Assembly: GCA_021792795.1 (NCBI GenBank)
Contig: JAJYUB010000002.1
Coordinates: 62,001 to 126,000 of the forward strand
Direction: 5' to 3'
From: Acidobacteriota bacterium
Lineage (GTDB): Bacteria; Acidobacteriota; Terriglobia; Terriglobales; Acidobacteriaceae
DNA length: 64,000 nt
Part shown: positions 9,409 through 18,041 of the stretch, piece after piece
How the letters are laid out: every line of letters begins with the position of its first letter
Numbering within the stretch: position 1 is the stretch's first letter
Program-made: the position numbers and the translations under genes
Notes under the pieces: model-generated
What the model was told of the DNA's origin: nothing
The model's database searches: none
What the model saw: the letters and a program-made list of their open reading frames with translations, nothing else

Positions 9409-11379
9409 CTACTTGCCGGATTTTTTCTTTGGTTTTGACTTCGTCTTCGCCGTGGATTTCCCCGATGTCGCTTTCGACGCGGGACGACTGACCGTTTTAG
9501 CTGCTGGCTTCTTCGCGATCGGACGATGCGCCGTCGTGGCGGAGGCCTTGGCCTTGCCGCGAGCGCTTGCGGGCGGATGGACGGACTTCTTCGCAACCGG
9601 CTGCGGTCCCACGCGGGCCGCCTTGCCTGCCTTGCCGTGGGCCTTGGCGACAATCGCCGCCTTCTGGGCTTTTCCCTTCACCGGTACGGCCTTGCCGCCA
9701 GGCTTGGGGCTGGTTTTCGTCGCGACCTTCCCTGTGGTCTTCGTCTTTTCCGGCTTCGCTTTTGCAGTCGGCTTTCCTGAAGCCTTCGCAGCCGGCAATG
9801 CCTTGGCAACCTTCTCAGGTTTCTTCGCGGATTCAGGCTTGACGGCTGACTTCCCTGCCGCCTGTGTTGCCGATGTTTTCTCTGCTCCTGCCTTCGCCGC
9901 AGCAGGCTTGCCTGCGGTCCCCTTGCCCACGCTCGCCTTCTCAGCAACTTCCGCTGGAGAGACCGCTTCGCCTGCGGCCGCCAGACTCAAATCTCCGTTC
10001 TGAGACGGCGCCGCGTTTTTCGCGGTTTTTCTGCCTTTCGGCTTCTTCGGCTCGGTCACGCGCTTCACGGTGCGGCTGCGGCGCACAATCACCGGCGGCG
10101 GCGGCGCCGGCGGTGAATATGGCTCCGCGAACTTACGGATCGTCTCGTCCGTTGGCAGCTCCCCATCCATAAACGCGAAGGTCAGCTTGTCCAGCAATTC
10201 GTCATAGCCTTCCACATCGGGCAGAATCCGCATGTCCTGCAAAATCGCATTGGGGATTTTCTGGCGCGCCTCCGGCCACTTGGCGAAGAAATTCTCGAAC
10301 TTGTTTTGCACGGCAGCCGCCTTATTGCTAAAGAACAGCCACAGCACCGCCTCCGGTTTCGCGCTGTGCAGCAATTTCCATAACTGCGAAGGTTTGGCGG
10401 CATCCTTCGCCGTCATTTTCTGCAGCAGGTGCTTGGCTTCGGCGTCCAGCGCGTTCGATTCCGCAATCAGGTCGCCGCGCACAAATGTCTTTTTCAGCGC
10501 GGACAACTGACTGGGCGAAAGTTTCGCCGTCAGCAGCCGAAACTGCGCCGCGGAGGGATCGGGATGCAGTCCGGCCATCAATAGCTGCACATATCGCTCA
10601 TGCAGGCGCTCGAGTCCCTGCACATCGGCGGAGCGGACCGTCCAGACGGGCGACAAATGTTGTAGCCACCCTTCCGACTCCAGCGCCTTCAATACCTGCA
10701 GCGGCTCTTCTTCGTACCCAATCTCTTCCAGTTCATACCCGCGCTGCACTGCCGTAATGGCGCCAATCGCACCCTCCTCCTTGGCATTGTCGTAGCGCGC
10801 CTTGGTGCGCTCTTCCATCTCCCAACCAGTACGCGACATCAGGCGGACGGCGCGCACCAGCCGAATCGGATCTTCGAGAAAGCCGTAATTGCTGACCAGC
10901 CGCAGGTGTCGCGTCAAAATGTCCGCAGTCCCGTTGAGAGGGTCGAGTAGCAGTCCCCAGGAGCCTTCGTTCAGCGACAGCGCCATGGCATTCGCGGTAA
11001 AGTCGCGTCGCCGCAGATCGTCCAAAATGCCCGCCGGAGCGTATTCCGGACGGGCGGGTTTGGGAAAGGTCTCCGTTCGAGCGGCGGAAATCTCCATCCG
11101 CGCCTGCTTGCCGAATCGCAGATACAGCGTCTTCGAGGGTTCATGCTCCCCGGTGATGGTGAAACCGGCGCGCTCCAGGTCTTTTTTGAATTTCAACGGG
11201 TTCGCCTGGACCGTGATGTCCAGATCGCGAACAGATGCGCCGCTGACAATGTCCCGGACCGCGCCGCCGGTCAGAAATACCGTGATTTGCCGGGCGCGGG
11301 CCACGTCGGTCATGGCGTTGAGTGCTTGTTTTTCGTTCGGAGAAAGCTTGGATTCAAGCAATTGGATATAATCGGGCAT
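9409..11379 (-). CDS. CCA-adding/poly(A) polymerase-family nucleotidyltransferase with Lys/Ala/Pro-rich tail
   Basis: A 656-residue protein whose first ~415 residues are a class II tRNA nucleotidyltransferase, which maintains the 3' CCA end of tRNA. Motifs in order are FLTGGAVRD, the metal-binding pair in RDLDITVQ, LRRRDFTANAMA and EDPIRLVRAVRL, then a helical neck/body region. From about residue 420 the protein turns into ~235 residues of low-complexity Pro-, then Lys/Ala-rich sequence (repeats of the KPAAKA, GKPTAKAK and AKTKSKPKKK type), like histone H1 or AlgP tails. Such a tail is not part of the core enzyme. It may bind nucleic acid or ribosomes; this is inference. The gene is monocistronic with its own terminator. 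Whether it adds CC, A or CCA cannot be told. Confidence 0.85.
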   Translation of the reverse strand: MPDYIQLLESKLSPNEKQALNAMTDVARARQITVFLTGGAVRDIVSGASVRDLDITVQANPLKFKKDLERAGFTITGEHEPSKTLYLRFGKQARMEISAARTETFPKPARPEYAPAGILDDLRRRDFTANAMALSLNEGSWGLLLDPLNGTADILTRHLRLVSNYGFLEDPIRLVRAVRLMSRTGWEMEERTKARYDNAKEEGAIGAITAVQRGYELEEIGYEEEPLQVLKALESEGWLQHLSPVWTVRSADVQGLERLHERYVQLLMAGLHPDPSAAQFRLLTAKLSPSQLSALKKTFVRGDLIAESNALDAEAKHLLQKMTAKDAAKPSQLWKLLHSAKPEAVLWLFFSNKAAAVQNKFENFFAKWPEARQKIPNAILQDMRILPDVEGYDELLDKLTFAFMDGELPTDETIRKFAEPYSPPAPPPPVIVRRSRTVKRVTEPKKPKGRKTAKNAAPSQNGDLSLAAAGEAVSPAEVAEKASVGKGTAGKPAAAKAGAEKTSATQAAGKSAVKPESAKKPEKVAKALPAAKASGKPTAKAKPEKTKTTGKVATKTSPKPGGKAVPVKGKAQKAAIVAKAHGKAGKAARVGPQPVAKKSVHPPASARGKAKASATTAHRPIAKKPAAKTVSRPASKATSGKSTAKTKSKPKKKSGK

Positions 11380-11739
11380 GCCCAGTTTTGCGCCTCGGCC
11401 AGCAGCCTCTTCGTCGCGCCACTAAAGCCAGTCTTTTCAATTAGATGCAGGCGACAGCGTCGCGCGCACAATGGTCTATATTACCATATCGAAAGCTGTT
11501 TATCCAGCCCATTGCACAATAAGCGCTGCGTCCATTGCGCTTCATGCGACAATCCTGGCTAGAGGTGGTCCCACGGTAGGCGTGCCCAGCGGAATTGGAC
11601 CTTCGCGCAGCGTCTCCGTTCCGAAAAGCCGCATCGCTGGATCGTTGTTCGGGTGCAGGAGAACCTTGGAAACCCGCTCTAAGTCGAGATCATGCAGTTG
11701 CACGCCTTGCCTTTTGCACGTTGTCTTGGAGAGCACGCA
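11380..11739. other. Divergent intergenic region
   Basis: About 360 bases between two divergent genes. No coding potential with recognisable features is seen. Promoters for both neighbours should lie here, but none matches a consensus closely enough to call. Confidence 0.5.
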
Positions 11740-12240
11740 GTGGCAGTTTCAGGATCAAGTCGAAAAAAAGTGATTGTACGGAAATTCAGCCGCGAATGGC
11801 ATTCCGGCTACATCGATCCCCAGGGCTTTGCCCACGACGGCCGATTGGAATTGCTGGACATGACCGGCAAAGTGCTCGCCATGACGCTGCTGGATGTAAA
11901 AATGATGTGCTTCGTGCGCGAATTTCCCAATGGCGACACGACCGATCCGGAACGGCTGGTCCGACGGAATTTTACCTCGCGTCCACGCACCCCCGGCCTG
12001 TGGATTCGCATGAGGATGAAAGATGGCGACGAACTGGAAGGCCTGGCCAGCAACGACCTTTCGCTGCTGGAGCCGGAAGGCATCCAGTTCACTCCGCCCG
12101 ACATGCGGTCGAATACGCAGCGGATTTTCGTTCCCCGCTCCGCCTTGCAGTCGGTCGAAATTGTGGCCGTCATCCATGCCCATGCCGGCAACCGGCGCAA
12201 GCAGGACTTGACGGAGCAAGAGCGGCTGTTCGCAAGTTGA
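11740..12240 (+). CDS. Conserved hypothetical protein (DUF6982-like)
   Basis: A protein of ~166 residues if it starts at the GTG at 11740, which has GGAGAG upstream; an ATG at 11692 would add 16 unconvincing residues. The sequence is a soluble, beta-rich protein with RKFSREWHSGYIDPQGF, a stretch of short strands (LELLDMTGKVLAMTLLDVKM), a central RPRTPGLWIRMRMKDGDELE and a C-terminal NTQRIFVPRSALQSVEIVAV. From memory this pattern matches a small uncharacterised family common in Acidobacteria (DUF6982); the name is not verified. No function is known. It precedes the acyltransferase gene by 11 bases, so they may be cotranscribed. Confidence 0.75.
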   Translation: MAVSGSSRKKVIVRKFSREWHSGYIDPQGFAHDGRLELLDMTGKVLAMTLLDVKMMCFVREFPNGDTTDPERLVRRNFTSRPRTPGLWIRMRMKDGDELEGLASNDLSLLEPEGIQFTPPDMRSNTQRIFVPRSALQSVEIVAVIHAHAGNRRKQDLTEQERLFAS

Positions 12241-12251
12241 CACGGCTTTGA

Positions 12252-13508
12252 ATGCAAGACGGAACCATCGCTACCGGTAGCATTTCTATGGCCGCCCATC
12301 CCGCACCAGCGCCGCGCGAACTCATTGCTGCTCCAGTGGGCAAAATTGACATCGTCCAGGGACTTCGCGCCGTCGCTGTCCTGTTGGTGGTTTGGACCCA
12401 CTCGATTGTCGCGGCTGGCTACCATTCAAGCCCGAAACAAGCCACGTTTTTCCATTTGAAGAGCTTCGGCGCCTGCGGCCTCGATATTTTTTTCGTCATC
12501 AGCGGTTGTATCGTTTCGTTGGTCGCCACTCGCGCCGTTGCAGGCAATCGACCCTCCGCGCGGACATTTCTTTCGCGCCGTTTTACGCGAATTTTTCCCC
12601 TCTATTGGATTTTGACCCTGGTCATTGTCCTGGAAGCGCAGCTCGGCAGATATCCGGTCCTGTGGCGTCAGGTGCCGTGGCTGCCGACACTGTTCCTGCT
12701 ACCGGGATGGCATTATCCCGTGCCGCCCCTGGTCCTTTCACTGGGATGGAGTCTTCTGTTTGAAATTTATTTCTACCTTGTGCTGGCCGTGTGGATGCGC
12801 GTTTCGCCGCGCCAACTGGTCCGCAACACCGTGGTGTTTTTGGCAGCCATGGTAGCGCTGGGCGCAATCGTCGGCATTCACCGTCCACTATTGGCGATTT
12901 GGGCGAATCCAGTTGCATTGGAGTTCCTCTTTGGCTGCGTCATCGCGCACATGGTCACACGGACCGCCGCCCATGCCGCGGAAAACCGTTCCAACTCCCC
13001 TCTCTTCGCGGCGCATCGCGCGCGCTCCATGGGGCCTAGGCTGGCTGGTCTCGCGGCCATTGCGCTGGCTGCGACAATCTTTACCGGCTACGGCAATGCC
13101 AGCGAGGCGAGCTCCATTCTGGCCGGTCTGGACGGCTGGTTGCGCGTGGGCGTCTGGGGCGTGCCATCCGGCCTGCTCGTGCTGGGAGCGGTCCTTTGGC
13201 GTCCGCCCATGGAATCCATGCCGGCCCGGTTGCTCGTGTTCCTCGGAGACGCCTCATATTCCATCTATCTGTGTACGAACCCGGCGCGCAGCATGGTCGA
13301 ACACTTCTGGCGCTTTTTCGGCCATTGGGGCGGCGATGTGGGAGTCTTGCTCTGCCTGCTTGTATGTATTGCCGTTGGCGTCCTATGCTATCTTGCGGTG
13401 GAGCGGCCCTTGATGCGCCTCTTCCATAACTGGTATAAGCAGCTTCCCTTCTCGACAAATCGTGGACCCATAGCTTCTATTGAAGCCACATCGTCAATTC
13501 CGCGATAG
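12252..13508 (+). CDS. Acyltransferase 3 family membrane protein (OafA/YrhL-like)
   Basis: A 418-residue polytopic membrane protein with about ten helices. It opens, after ~33 variable residues, with IDIVQGLRAVAVLLVVWTH, the standard start of the family, whose conserved His is in this first helix. SFGACGLDIFFVISGCIVS and FLSRRFTRIFPLYWILT follow, as in OafA-type O-acetyltransferases. The C-terminal helix is followed by a short basic tail. These enzymes move acyl groups from cytoplasmic acyl-CoA to extracytoplasmic sugars such as LPS or exopolysaccharide; the acceptor here is unknown. An in-frame start at 12288 is an alternative. Confidence 0.88.
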   Translation: MQDGTIATGSISMAAHPAPAPRELIAAPVGKIDIVQGLRAVAVLLVVWTHSIVAAGYHSSPKQATFFHLKSFGACGLDIFFVISGCIVSLVATRAVAGNRPSARTFLSRRFTRIFPLYWILTLVIVLEAQLGRYPVLWRQVPWLPTLFLLPGWHYPVPPLVLSLGWSLLFEIYFYLVLAVWMRVSPRQLVRNTVVFLAAMVALGAIVGIHRPLLAIWANPVALEFLFGCVIAHMVTRTAAHAAENRSNSPLFAAHRARSMGPRLAGLAAIALAATIFTGYGNASEASSILAGLDGWLRVGVWGVPSGLLVLGAVLWRPPMESMPARLLVFLGDASYSIYLCTNPARSMVEHFWRFFGHWGGDVGVLLCLLVCIAVGVLCYLAVERPLMRLFHNWYKQLPFSTNRGPIASIEATSSIPR

Positions 13509-13613
13509 AAATGTTCGCCATCCGAAACTTGTTGCCATAGTTCTGAAAATAGTGAGACAAATATCTAGCTGCTTCTGTCTAATAATGGCGAACTGCAGGA
13601 AGGGAGCGACCCC

Positions 13614-14585
13614 ATGCCGATACGTAAACCGTCCGATATTCCGTCGTCCGAGATCACGACAAAGTCCGACTACATGGACCGTCGCAAGTTCATGGCTGCG
13701 GCCGCTGCTGTTGGCGTGGCTGCGCTCGGCGCGGACCGCCTGGAAAACATTGCGTCTCCCCGCGAAGCTGTCCATGCCACCGAAAAGCTGGCGACGGTTC
13801 CCAGCAAGTATTCGACCACGGGAGTGACGCCAACCTCCTTTGAAGACATCACCACCTACAACAATTTTTATGAATTCGGCACCGGCAAGGCGGACCCCTC
13901 CCGCAACGCATGGCGCCTCAAGACCAGTCCGTGGAGCGTAAAGGTTGAAGGCGAGGTGAAAAGTAAGAAGGAATTCGACATCGACGCATTGATGAAGATG
14001 CATCCCCTGGAGGAGCGCGTCTATCGCCATCGCTGTGTCGAGGCGTGGAGCATGGTGATTCCCTGGATCGGCTACTCGTTTTCGGAGTTCATCAAGCAAT
14101 GCGAGCCGCTCTCCTCCGCGCGGTATGTGCAGTTCATATCGCTCGAAAATATGAAAGAGGAGCCATGGATCGCTTCTGTCAATCTTGACTGGCCCTATTC
14201 CGAGGGCCTGCGCATGGATGAGGCCATGAACCCGCTGACGCTGTTCACCTTCGGACTCTATGGGCAGACCTTGCCGAACCAGGACGGCGCTCCCGTGCGC
14301 ATTGTGTTGCCGTGGAAATACGGCTTCAAGTCGGCCAAGTCCCTGGTCAAGATTCGCTTCGTAAAAAGACAGCCGCGCACCACCTGGAATGAGTCCGCGC
14401 CCAACGAGTATGGCTTCTATTCCAACGTCAATCCAAACGTCGACCATCCGCGATGGAGCCAGAAATATGAGCGCGTCATCGGCGCGCCCTTCTGGAAAGC
14501 CCGCCAGCCCACGCTGATGTTCAACGGCTACGGCGACCAGGTCGCGTCCATGTATACAGGAATGAACCTACGCAAAAACTTCTGA
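13614..14585 (+). CDS. msrP: Protein-methionine-sulfoxide reductase catalytic subunit MsrP
   Basis: A 323-residue periplasmic molybdopterin enzyme (YedY family) that reduces methionine sulfoxide in envelope proteins. A Tat signal with [16 protein letters not shown] lies at residues 20-35. The molybdenum-ligand Cys is in [15 protein letters not shown] near residue 140. Downstream [18 protein letters not shown] and [15 protein letters not shown] are typical of the family. AGGAAGGGAG precedes the ATG. It is followed after 12 bases by its membrane partner msrQ, the usual operon. Length is normal. Confidence 0.96.
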   Translation: MPIRKPSDIPSSEITTKSDYMDRRKFMAAAAAVGVAALGADRLENIASPREAVHATEKLATVPSKYSTTGVTPTSFEDITTYNNFYEFGTGKADPSRNAWRLKTSPWSVKVEGEVKSKKEFDIDALMKMHPLEERVYRHRCVEAWSMVIPWIGYSFSEFIKQCEPLSSARYVQFISLENMKEEPWIASVNLDWPYSEGLRMDEAMNPLTLFTFGLYGQTLPNQDGAPVRIVLPWKYGFKSAKSLVKIRFVKRQPRTTWNESAPNEYGFYSNVNPNVDHPRWSQKYERVIGAPFWKARQPTLMFNGYGDQVASMYTGMNLRKNF

Positions 14586-14597
14586 ACTCGCCCGCCC

Positions 14598-15221
14598 ATG
14601 TCCAGACGTCTCCTGGTTGCGCTCAAATTCGTAGTGTTTCCAGCTTGCATGGTTCCGCTGGGAGTACTGGTCTACCAGGGATTCACCAACACGCTGGGCC
14701 CGGACCCGGTGGCTACCATTACCCACGCCACCGGATTCTGGACGCTCTACTTTCTGCTCATCTCGCTGGCCATCACACCGGTGCGCCGACTGAGCAGTCG
14801 CCTTGTCTGGCTCATTCGCTTTCGCCGCATGTTGGGGCTGTTTGCCTTCTTCTACGCCACGCTGCACCTGACGACCTATGTGTGGCTCTTTTCCGGCTTC
14901 GACGCGCATGAAATGGCGCATGACATCGGGAAGCGGCCCTTCATCACCATGGGGATGCTGGGATACGCCTGCCTGTTCGCGCTGGCCGCCACCTCCACCG
15001 CATGGTCGATTCGCAAACTGGGCGGCAGGCGCTGGACGATGCTGCATCGCCTGGCCTACGTTGCCGCCGCTGCCGGCGTCATCCACTACTGGTGGATTGT
15101 AAAAACCGGCGTCCGAACTCCCTGGAAGGTGACGGTGGTTCTTGCCGTGCTGCTGCTGGCGCGCGCGGTATGGTCGGCAAAAGAAACTCTGCGCAAACGA
15201 AAAGTCGCCGTCGCCGCTTAG
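14598..15221 (+). CDS. msrQ: Heme-binding membrane subunit MsrQ
   Basis: A 207-residue, six-helix cytochrome (YedZ family) that passes electrons from the quinone pool or flavin donors to MsrP. The segment LISLAITPVRRLSSRLVWL and the helices FAFFYATLHLTTYVWLF and MLHRLAYVAAAAGVIHYWW carry the expected heme-ligand histidines. It sits immediately downstream of msrP. Length fits the family. The end of this gene marks the left boundary of the AT-richer restriction island. Confidence 0.95.
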   Translation: MSRRLLVALKFVVFPACMVPLGVLVYQGFTNTLGPDPVATITHATGFWTLYFLLISLAITPVRRLSSRLVWLIRFRRMLGLFAFFYATLHLTTYVWLFSGFDAHEMAHDIGKRPFITMGMLGYACLFALAATSTAWSIRKLGGRRWTMLHRLAYVAAAAGVIHYWWIVKTGVRTPWKVTVVLAVLLLARAVWSAKETLRKRKVAVAA

Positions 15222-15253
15222 CTGTTTCTTCCTGAATGAAGTTTAAAAACAAT

Positions 15254-15549
15254 TCAGACCGTAGGTCTGATCCAATCTAAATTGCGCGCAACAAGCAGTT
15301 CGGTCATTTCCGCGTGGTGAGTGTTCTTCATGTTAACGACATACGTGTCGAAATTGTGCCATTTTGCAAGCGTTTCGACGCCAACTGCATTGTCGTACGT
15401 CATCAGAAAATCTCCTCTTAATGTCGCGGCAATGGCGAACAATGCCTCATGATCGAGCTCAGTGTGAGCGTAGAGGCGTTTGCCCGCTTTCTTGCCTGCC
15501 GCCGTATTTGTGTCGCGTTTCGTTAGCTGCGTAGCGGCCCAATCAATTC
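15254..15549 (-). pseudogene. C-terminal remnant of a D12-class N6-adenine DNA methyltransferase
   Basis: Reading on the minus strand gives TAAGKKAGKRLYAHTELDHEALF, split here for length as TAAGKKAGKRLY then AHTELDHEALF, followed by LRGDFLMTYDNAV and MKNTHHAEMTELLVARNLDW. These are the last ~90 residues of Dam/D12-type methylases. The catalytic DPPY motif normally lies just before TAAG, but here the residues are RDTN, and no S-adenosylmethionine-binding N-terminal part exists upstream; instead the preceding endonuclease gene ends at 15554. The remnant is in frame with that gene, after its TGA. It has no good start codon. It is read as a methylase that lost its N-terminal two-thirds by deletion. 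Confidence 0.75.
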
Positions 15550-15553
15550 GTCG

Positions 15554-16036
15554 TCAGCCGATACGGCTGGTATACTCTCTGCGAAATTCTTCGTAGATAA
15601 TTCGCAAGACCTTTTGCCGATCCTCCGTCTCATCAAAGTTCGCAGCCATCTTGAGTATCTCGCCTTTATTAATCGACTGGATCTTCATGTCGATGAGATA
15701 CTGCTTCACGGCCTTCGAGACGTCGTCTATGATAAGGATCACATTTCCGTCCTGCAATCGTTGCTCGTCGAAATTCATCTTCAGCTCCGCGTACACTTGT
15801 GCGGCCTCGACTTGCGTATGAATTCTCAGTTTCTTGACTTGGTAGACCACGCCAAAATTTGTGGAGAGGTCCACTCCCTTGTCGTGGGCAGATGTACGGG
15901 TGTCACGGTAGATCTTACAGGCGAATTTTTCCAAATGTGCCTTGATAACCGCAAAGCTAAAAATTTCAAAGTTCGCAGGAGTTTTGGCGATGTGCTCCTC
16001 AATCAATCTTACGAAACGCTCCCTTGACTCAGCCAT
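15554..16036 (-). CDS. Probable type II restriction endonuclease (HaeIII-like, tentative)
   Basis: A 160-residue soluble protein. The core KFACKIYRDTRTS, GVDLSTNFGVVYQVKKLRI and a following helix then strand VILIIDDVSK resemble a PD-(D/E)xK nuclease fold, with D in GVDLS and Q-x-K in YQVKK as candidate active-site residues. From memory the pattern recalls the HaeIII endonuclease family, but this is not certain. The start ATG follows directly after the TAG of the upstream gene and in the same frame. Codon use and base composition are AT-richer than the flanks, suggesting transfer. The adjacent methylase is only a fragment, so this enzyme lacks an obvious protecting partner in the window. Confidence 0.6.
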   Translation of the reverse strand: MAESRERFVRLIEEHIAKTPANFEIFSFAVIKAHLEKFACKIYRDTRTSAHDKGVDLSTNFGVVYQVKKLRIHTQVEAAQVYAELKMNFDEQRLQDGNVILIIDDVSKAVKQYLIDMKIQSINKGEILKMAANFDETEDRQKVLRIIYEEFRREYTSRIG

Positions 16037-16450
16037 CTAAGCACGTGTAGCCGATCCCTGCAAAAGGGGCACTATCCCTAAATGCTGATTGATGTGACGC
16101 TGGATTTGTCCAGGGATCCACTCGCACAACACATCTGCGTCGTCGGTGTAAGGAGGCAATAATCTATATTTAAGGTGTCCAACTTGCTCCAACACTCCGT
16201 AGCGAGACATACGTGAGCCATATGCATCGTAGTACTTTGCCCCAATATGCATATCGTGCCCGAGGAAATCCTTCATTAGTTTGACCGCCGTGCCGTACGC
16301 CTTCTGTAAATCTGAATCTGAAAATACTGCATTCTTTGTGGCGGAATATGTACGAACAAGGCCCAAAGTGACAAGAGGCGCTATCACCTTGGTCTGCGAA
16401 TTTCTCAGCATTCTCTCGATCTCTGTTTTGGAGGCTATCCCCGAATTCAT
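16037..16450 (-). CDS. Uncharacterised protein of the restriction island (winged-helix-like)
   Basis: A 137-residue protein not recognised as any named family. The first half (SKTEIERMLRNSQTKVIAPL, then LGLVRTYSATK) looks like a winged-helix DNA-binding unit; the middle SRMSRYGVLEQVGHLKYRLLP is compatible with a second small beta-helix unit. AAGG lies just before the ATG. It sits 9 bases after the NotI-like gene and abuts the next gene (TAG then ATG). All three are in one continuous frame, so this and the next gene could be the N- and C-terminal halves of one ~298-residue endonuclease split by an amber codon. A DNA-recognition role is inference. Confidence 0.6.
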   Translation of the reverse strand: MNSGIASKTEIERMLRNSQTKVIAPLVTLGLVRTYSATKNAVFSDSDLQKAYGTAVKLMKDFLGHDMHIGAKYYDAYGSRMSRYGVLEQVGHLKYRLLPPYTDDADVLCEWIPGQIQRHINQHLGIVPLLQGSATRA

Positions 16451-16459
16451 CTATGCCCT

Positions 16460-17341
16460 TCACACTACGACTTTCTCGAATTCAGACTCAAGCTGGGACA
16501 GCACTTCTTCCTCTGATAGATCCTGAAATAGTTCCGGCTCGTGAAAGTTATCTGGTCGGCAAGTATAGACCGTTCGGCCGTACTCCAAGTGGAGTTCCGC
16601 TTCAGTATTCCCCGATGGTTCCAAGCCATAAATCAGCCACGCAATTTCAGCTTGTTCCTTTGGAACTTCGGCGGGGATACGGAGGGTATCGAAAAAGCAT
16701 TGATCAATTGCAACAGCCGACTTTTTCCTCAATTTGTCCAGAATGCTCCCTTTGAAAATAAGCTGTGGAGCAAGTCGCTTGCGCGATGAAGACAAGTAAT
16801 CGGGCGCGGGATTTTTCTTTCGGCTGTGCTCCCAATCAACACTTAGATATTCCTCCCGATTTTGCATCAGAGGATTAAAAAATGCCCGGCGCAAATTTCC
16901 GCTGATATAAACCGTCTGTACTTCGAGTGACCCGAAGTCGGTAACTGTGCCGCTCTCGTCATAAGCTACAAGCACAACATCGATATTTCCAGCAGATTTT
17001 CCGTTCTTATCTTTCAGTCGTACCTCAACAAGTGTGGTCCATTGTGTTCCCACTGGAAAAAAGAATTCTGCGGCCTGGTCGGCGATAATCCATTCCTGAC
17101 GAAGACGCACGGGACAAATAACGGCCAGATTGTTGCCATGATTGATGCTGCAAACTCCAAGCGGATCTATGACGCTATCTTTCGTGCAATTGGGAACTTT
17201 GTTGTTGTATGGACATAGCCGATTCCGACGATACCTCTGTGCCTCCTCAGTGTTGCTGCCAGGAGGGAAACCAAAAAGTTCAGCAATGGGCTGTATCGAC
17301 ACTTTATTCAACCTCGCTAATGGCATCGTACGTCGTTTCAT
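16460..17341 (-). CDS. NotI-family type II restriction endonuclease
   Basis: A 293-residue protein matching the NotI family, whose founding member cuts GCGGCCGC and holds an iron atom on four cysteines. Four cysteines with NotI-like spacing occur at residues 43, 52, 64 and 76 (RLCPYNNKVPNCTKD, PLGVCSI, VICPVRLRQEW). The active-site segment is GSLEVQTVYISGN, where Glu and Gln correspond to the catalytic LEIQ of NotI, with an upstream Asp in NIDVVLVAYD. It is shorter than NotI. The start is uncertain: 17341 or 17326, either way overlapping the end of rnhB. Base composition is AT-richer than the neighbours. No intact methylase is present beside it. Specificity is unknown. Confidence 0.8.
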   Translation of the reverse strand: MKRRTMPLARLNKVSIQPIAELFGFPPGSNTEEAQRYRRNRLCPYNNKVPNCTKDSVIDPLGVCSINHGNNLAVICPVRLRQEWIIADQAAEFFFPVGTQWTTLVEVRLKDKNGKSAGNIDVVLVAYDESGTVTDFGSLEVQTVYISGNLRRAFFNPLMQNREEYLSVDWEHSRKKNPAPDYLSSSRKRLAPQLIFKGSILDKLRKKSAVAIDQCFFDTLRIPAEVPKEQAEIAWLIYGLEPSGNTEAELHLEYGRTVYTCRPDNFHEPELFQDLSEEEVLSQLESEFEKVVV

Positions 17342-18041
17342 TCACACCGCGCAGTTCGATCACTCTTCGCACCGGCTCGAATGTGGTCCGGTGCAGCGGA
17401 CATGGGCCATGTTCGGCCAGCGCGCGCAAATGTTCCTCGGTGCCATACCCCTTGTGCGAGGCCAGACCGTACTGCGGATATTCCTCGTGGTAGCGGCACA
17501 TCCACGCGTCGCGATAGACCTTCGCGACAATCGACGCGGCAGCAATGGAGATGCTGATGGAGTCTCCATGGATGATCGCCTGCTGCCTGCACGGCGTGTC
17601 CAGCCGCTCGGCGTCGATCAACAGAAAATCCGGCTGCGGAATCAGTTGCGCGATGGCCGCCAGCATGGCCTGGTGCGAAGCGCGCCGGACATTGATGGCA
17701 TCGATGGTGGCCGCATCCGCAAACCCAATGGCTACCGCGATCGCTCGACTGCGGATAATGACGTCCAGGCGCTCGCGTTCCTCCGGCAACAACTGCTTGG
17801 AGTCGCGCGCGCCGCGAATGCGCGTTTTCTCTGGAAGAATCACCGCCGCCGCAACCACCGGCCCGAACAAGGCTCCCCGGCCAACTTCATCCACGCCGGC
17901 GATCGCCGTAGCTCCCAGTTGCCGCGCCGCCCGTTCGTGCTTCCCGCCACAGACCAGCGCGCGCAGGTAGCGCATCTTCTCCGCTTGCTTCGATTGCGGC
18001 GTCTCCGGTCCAGCGGAGCGGGTCTGACTTTTCACTGGCAT
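17304..18041 (-). CDS. rnhB: Ribonuclease HII
   Basis: A 245-residue enzyme that removes misincorporated ribonucleotides and RNA from RNA-DNA hybrids. AIAGVDEVGRGALFGPVVAAAV supplies the diagnostic DE pair (quoted here as AGVDEVGRG), followed by DSKQLLPEERE, LLIDAERLD, SISIAAASIVAKVYRD and HKGYGTEEHL, all in the family order. The N-terminus has ~45 extra residues and the C-terminus ~20 beyond the usual end. Its tail overlaps the NotI-like gene start. It is separated from the upstream rplS gene by a terminator, so it probably has its own promoter in 18042-18277. Confidence 0.95.
   Translation of the reverse strand: MPVKSQTRSAGPETPQSKQAEKMRYLRALVCGGKHERAARQLGATAIAGVDEVGRGALFGPVVAAAVILPEKTRIRGARDSKQLLPEERERLDVIIRSRAIAVAIGFADAATIDAINVRRASHQAMLAAIAQLIPQPDFLLIDAERLDTPCRQQAIIHGDSISISIAAASIVAKVYRDAWMCRYHEEYPQYGLASHKGYGTEEHLRALAEHGPCPLHRTTFEPVRRVIELRGVNETTYDAISEVE

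Noticed and set aside
11740-12240. Common fold between this protein and the small hopanoid-operon protein
   Set aside because: Both have short beta strands around a GD-x-LEG or GD-V-T pattern, but the likeness is too weak to claim homology by eye.
13494-14447. 317-codon open frame antisense to msrP
   Set aside because: MsrP is unmistakable on the plus strand; the antisense frame has no motif.
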